Source: Candidatus Omnitrophota bacterium (lineage in GTDB: Bacteria; Omnitrophota; Gorgyraeia; Gygaellales; JAHJCI01). Taken from it: 7,476 nt of DNA. Under the pieces are notes generated by a model. It searched no databases. It was not told where the DNA came from and saw nothing but the letters and a program-made list of their open reading frames with translations. Below, in pieces: positions 6,299 to 7,476 of this stretch (position 1 is the first letter of the stretch; the number at the start of each line of letters is the position of its first letter). A program made the translations under genes and the position numbers. Where the stretch lies: NCBI GenBank assembly GCA_018813085.1, contig JAHJCI010000032.1, positions 1 through 7,476 of the forward strand. Reading direction: 5' to 3'.

Positions 6299-6318
6299 CT
6301 GTTTTTATTCATTAAAAT
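6290..6318 (+). promoter_or_regulatory. Candidate promoter for the HTH/LAGLIDADG-like gene and tRNA-Glu
   Basis: TTGACC (6290-6295) is separated by exactly 17 nt from TAAAAT (6313-6318), each 5/6 to the sigma70 consensus. Initiation near 6325 would give a 50-nt leader to the ATG at 6375. No equally good promoter is seen right before the tRNA at 7031, so this one may serve both. The -35 lies in the right arm of the shared palindrome. Confidence 0.5.
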
Positions 6319-6374
6319 ATAACAAATTAACAATGGTTAGTGCTTTATTTGTCACAGATTCATAAAGAGGATTC

Positions 6375-7055
6375 ATGAAGACATTAGAGAAGGATAGGGC
6401 AATTGACTTGAGAAGGCAAGGCAGAACATTCAATGAAATCTTAAAAGATATCTCTGTCTCCAAGGGAAGCTTGAGTCATTGGTTAAGGGAAATTAATTTG
6501 ACAGACAAGCAATTGGCTAGAATAAGATATAAAAACGAGAAAATAAAAAGGCAATTTATTAGATTTAATGAATTAAAAAGAAAACAATCGGAAGAAAATA
6601 AAAAAGTTATTATTAACAATGCTGCCAAGGAGACAGATGTCATATCAAAAAGAGAGTTAAAATTGATAGGCATAGCATTATATTGGGCAGAGGGATATAA
6701 AGGTTCTTCTTGGGGGACCGTGAATTTTACAAATTCTGATCCCGGGATGATAGCCCTAATTATGAATTGGTTCAGGATAATTTGTAAGGTTCCCAACATT
6801 AAATTTCGGATAAGAATACAATGTTACGGCAAGGGCAGAATCAAAAAATCCAAAGAATATTGGTCGAGGATTACAGGCGTTCCATTGATACAATTTACTA
6901 AGCCATATACAAGGATAACTCCTACTAGCACAAAAAAAATGGGCAATTTATGTCCTTATGGCATATGTAATATCAGAATTTCAGATATAGCTCTTTTAAG
7001 TAAGGTGAAAGGCTGGATAAAAGGGTTGAAGGCGCTATCGTCTAGTCTGGCCTAG
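6375..7055 (+). CDS. HTH protein with LAGLIDADG-like domain, function unknown
   Basis: The 226-residue protein has an N-terminal helix-turn-helix (about 6-40; RAIDLRRQGRTFNEI, then SVSKGSLSHWLREI) and a lysine-rich helical linker (50-92). Its C-terminal domain begins ELKLIGIALYWAEGYKG (94-110). The LIGIALYWAEG block (97-107) matches the pattern of a LAGLIDADG helix ending in an acidic residue and glycine, with E106 in the metal-ligand position. The following FTNSDPGMIALIMNWFR and YWSRITGVPLIQFTK blocks also fit single-copy LAGLIDADG-like proteins. It could be a homing-type endonuclease or a regulator using that fold. I recall similar proteins of unknown role in uncultured bacteria. The ATG has GAGG at 6367-6370. 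Base composition is visibly more AT-rich than its neighbours (6541-6600 is about 18% GC), suggesting transfer. Its last 25 nt overlap tRNA-Glu, and it is divergent from the FIST operon. Confidence 0.8.
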   Translation: MKTLEKDRAIDLRRQGRTFNEILKDISVSKGSLSHWLREINLTDKQLARIRYKNEKIKRQFIRFNELKRKQSEENKKVIINNAAKETDVISKRELKLIGIALYWAEGYKGSSWGTVNFTNSDPGMIALIMNWFRIICKVPNIKFRIRIQCYGKGRIKKSKEYWSRITGVPLIQFTKPYTRITPTSTKKMGNLCPYGICNIRISDIALLSKVKGWIKGLKALSSSLA

Positions 7056-7108
7056 GATGTCAGCTTCTCAAGCTGAAGACACGGGTTCAAATCCCGTTAG
7101 CGCTACCA
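7031..7108 (+). tRNA. tRNA-Glu (anticodon CUC), CCA encoded
   Basis: The full cloverleaf can be read. The acceptor stem is 7031-7037 with 7098-7104 (first pair G-U, the other six Watson-Crick). The D arm starts at 7040 with GTCT and closes with GGAT at 7055-7058, including the U13-G22 wobble typical of tRNA-Glu. The anticodon stem is TCAGC (7060-7064) with GCTGA (7072-7076), and the loop TTCTCAA carries CTC at 7067-7069. The variable loop has 4 nt. The T stem is ACGGG/CCCGT with loop TTCAAAT (7086-7092). The discriminator is A7105, and CCA is encoded at 7106-7108. The first 25 nt are also the coding end of the HTH/LAGLIDADG-like gene, so the tRNA may be cut from a longer transcript. An intrinsic terminator follows. 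Confidence 0.95.
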
Positions 7109-7141
7109 GTAATTTATCTCTCATTCCAAGAGGAGAGAGGC

Positions 7142-7180
7142 AAATAGCCATGATCAATCGCAACGATCATGGCTATTTTT
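7142..7180 (+). terminator. Rho-independent terminator after tRNA-Glu
   Basis: AAATAGCCATGATC (7142-7155) pairs perfectly over 14 bp with GATCATGGCTATTT (7165-7178) around a 9-nt loop, and the T-run covers 7176-7180. A-rich bases also precede the left arm, so it may act in both directions. It ends transcription begun at the tRNA or at the upstream gene. A smaller TCTCTC/GAGAGA hairpin (7117-7122/7133-7138) lies between the tRNA and the terminator. Confidence 0.88.
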
Positions 7181-7338
7181 ATGTCTTTACGTTTTAAAGA
7201 GTTAGGGAATTGTCATCCGACGAGCATACTAGTTTTGAACACTCATCTCTTTTAGCGTGTAAAATTTTTATAGAATAGGCCGACCAATCTCCCAAATAGC
7301 TCTATTTATCTCTGATTTGGCTTTTTAGGGGTGGCCCG

Positions 7339-7443
7339 TAGTTACTGGCTTTTTGGCTATTATTGCGGTAATTTACAACACTAAATAAACCAGTAACTAG
7401 GATTTGGCAATATTCTTGGCTAATTTATATCTAGTTACTGGTT
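7339..7443. repeat. Three alternately oriented copies of TAGTTACTGG
   Basis: TAGTTACTGG occurs at 7339-7348 (plus), as CCAGTAACTA at 7390-7399 (minus) and again at 7432-7441 (plus). Copies two and three extend to a perfect 13-bp inverted repeat (7388-7400 with 7431-7443) with a 30-nt spacer; copies one and two form a 10-bp inverted repeat with a 41-nt spacer. The middle copy can therefore pair with only one partner at a time. Role unknown. Alternative leader-RNA hairpins, operator sites or a dispersed repeat are all possible. Confidence 0.75.
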
Positions 7444-7460
7444 ATTTTCGGCGGGATTTT

Positions 7461-7466
7461 AGGAGG
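7461..7466 (+). promoter_or_regulatory. Shine-Dalgarno-like AGGAGG at the window edge
   Basis: AGGAGG lies 10 nt from the last base, with no ATG, GTG or TTG following within the window. A start codon just beyond the edge would have normal to long spacing. This suggests a plus-strand gene whose leader includes the repeats at 7339-7443. Confidence 0.4.
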
Positions 7467-7476
7467 TTATTCCAGA

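Larger units (their letters stand above)
7181..7476. other. Gene-free AT-rich stretch at the right edge
   Basis: I see no convincing open frame on either strand and no RNA gene that I recognise between the terminator and the window end. It holds short repeats: TGGCTTTTT at 7318-7326 and 7346-7354, GATTTGGC at 7314-7321 and 7401-7408, and the alternately oriented 10-mer listed separately. A Shine-Dalgarno-like site lies at the extreme end. It may be the 5' region of a gene starting just outside, or remnants of a decayed element. Confidence 0.5.

Noticed and set aside
7031..7108. tRNA as integration site of a mobile island
   Set aside because: No integrase gene and no duplicated tRNA 3' fragment is visible; the LAGLIDADG-like gene lies at the 5' side, unlike classic tRNA 3'-end integration.
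7404..7430. Promoter candidate TTGGCA ... TTATAT before the right-edge ribosome site
   Set aside because: Spacing is only 15 nt and both hexamers are imperfect in an AT-rich stretch; too weak to list.
7339..7443. CRISPR-like array
   Set aside because: Copies are 10-13 bp, alternate in orientation and number only three; no cas gene is in the window.

Overview
The window looks like a chromosomal segment of a mid-to-low GC Gram-negative-type bacterium. It has conventional Shine-Dalgarno sites, a tRNA gene with encoded CCA, a queuosine-pathway enzyme, a two-component/GGDEF signalling cluster and a small HTH/LAGLIDADG-like gene of a kind I associate with uncultured candidate phyla. Gene style would suit an Omnitrophota-like or related uncultured lineage. 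That is an impression, not a demonstrated assignment.

Layout. Positions 1-71 hold the C-terminal tail of an unidentified plus-strand gene, followed by queA (84-1115). Positions 1107-1361 are dense in structure. A perfect 22-bp inverted repeat contains the queA stop codon. A perfect 19-bp inverted repeat shares 7 nt with it and contains a good sigma70-like promoter. A nested multi-stem leader (1220-1342) then ends just before a strong GGAGG and the TTG start of a class I aminotransferase (1362-2549). The aminotransferase converges, with a 15-bp gap, on a minus-strand three-gene signalling operon: a FIST-domain sensor protein (6247-5045), a one-TM GAF histidine kinase (5029-3521) and a receiver-GGDEF response regulator (3491-2565).

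The FIST operon and a divergent plus-strand gene (6375-7055, HTH plus LAGLIDADG-like) have opposing promoter candidates. Both -35 hexamers sit in the arms of one 9-bp palindrome. The 3' end of the HTH/LAGLIDADG-like gene runs 25 nt into tRNA-Glu(CUC) (7031-7108), which is followed by an intrinsic terminator (7142-7180). The last ~300 bases have no gene that I can see, but carry a three-copy, alternately oriented 10-mer and a Shine-Dalgarno-like AGGAGG at the window edge, probably for a gene beginning outside.

How it works together. QueA and the aminotransferase are housekeeping metabolism. The minus-strand operon reads as a ligand-sensing pathway (FIST), then a phosphorelay (HK to receiver), then a cyclic-di-GMP-type output. 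The most promising undescribed items are the structured leader before the aminotransferase, the shared palindrome between divergent promoters, and the HTH/LAGLIDADG-like gene that overlaps a tRNA. All structural claims come from reading base complementarity by eye; no folding or database search was run.
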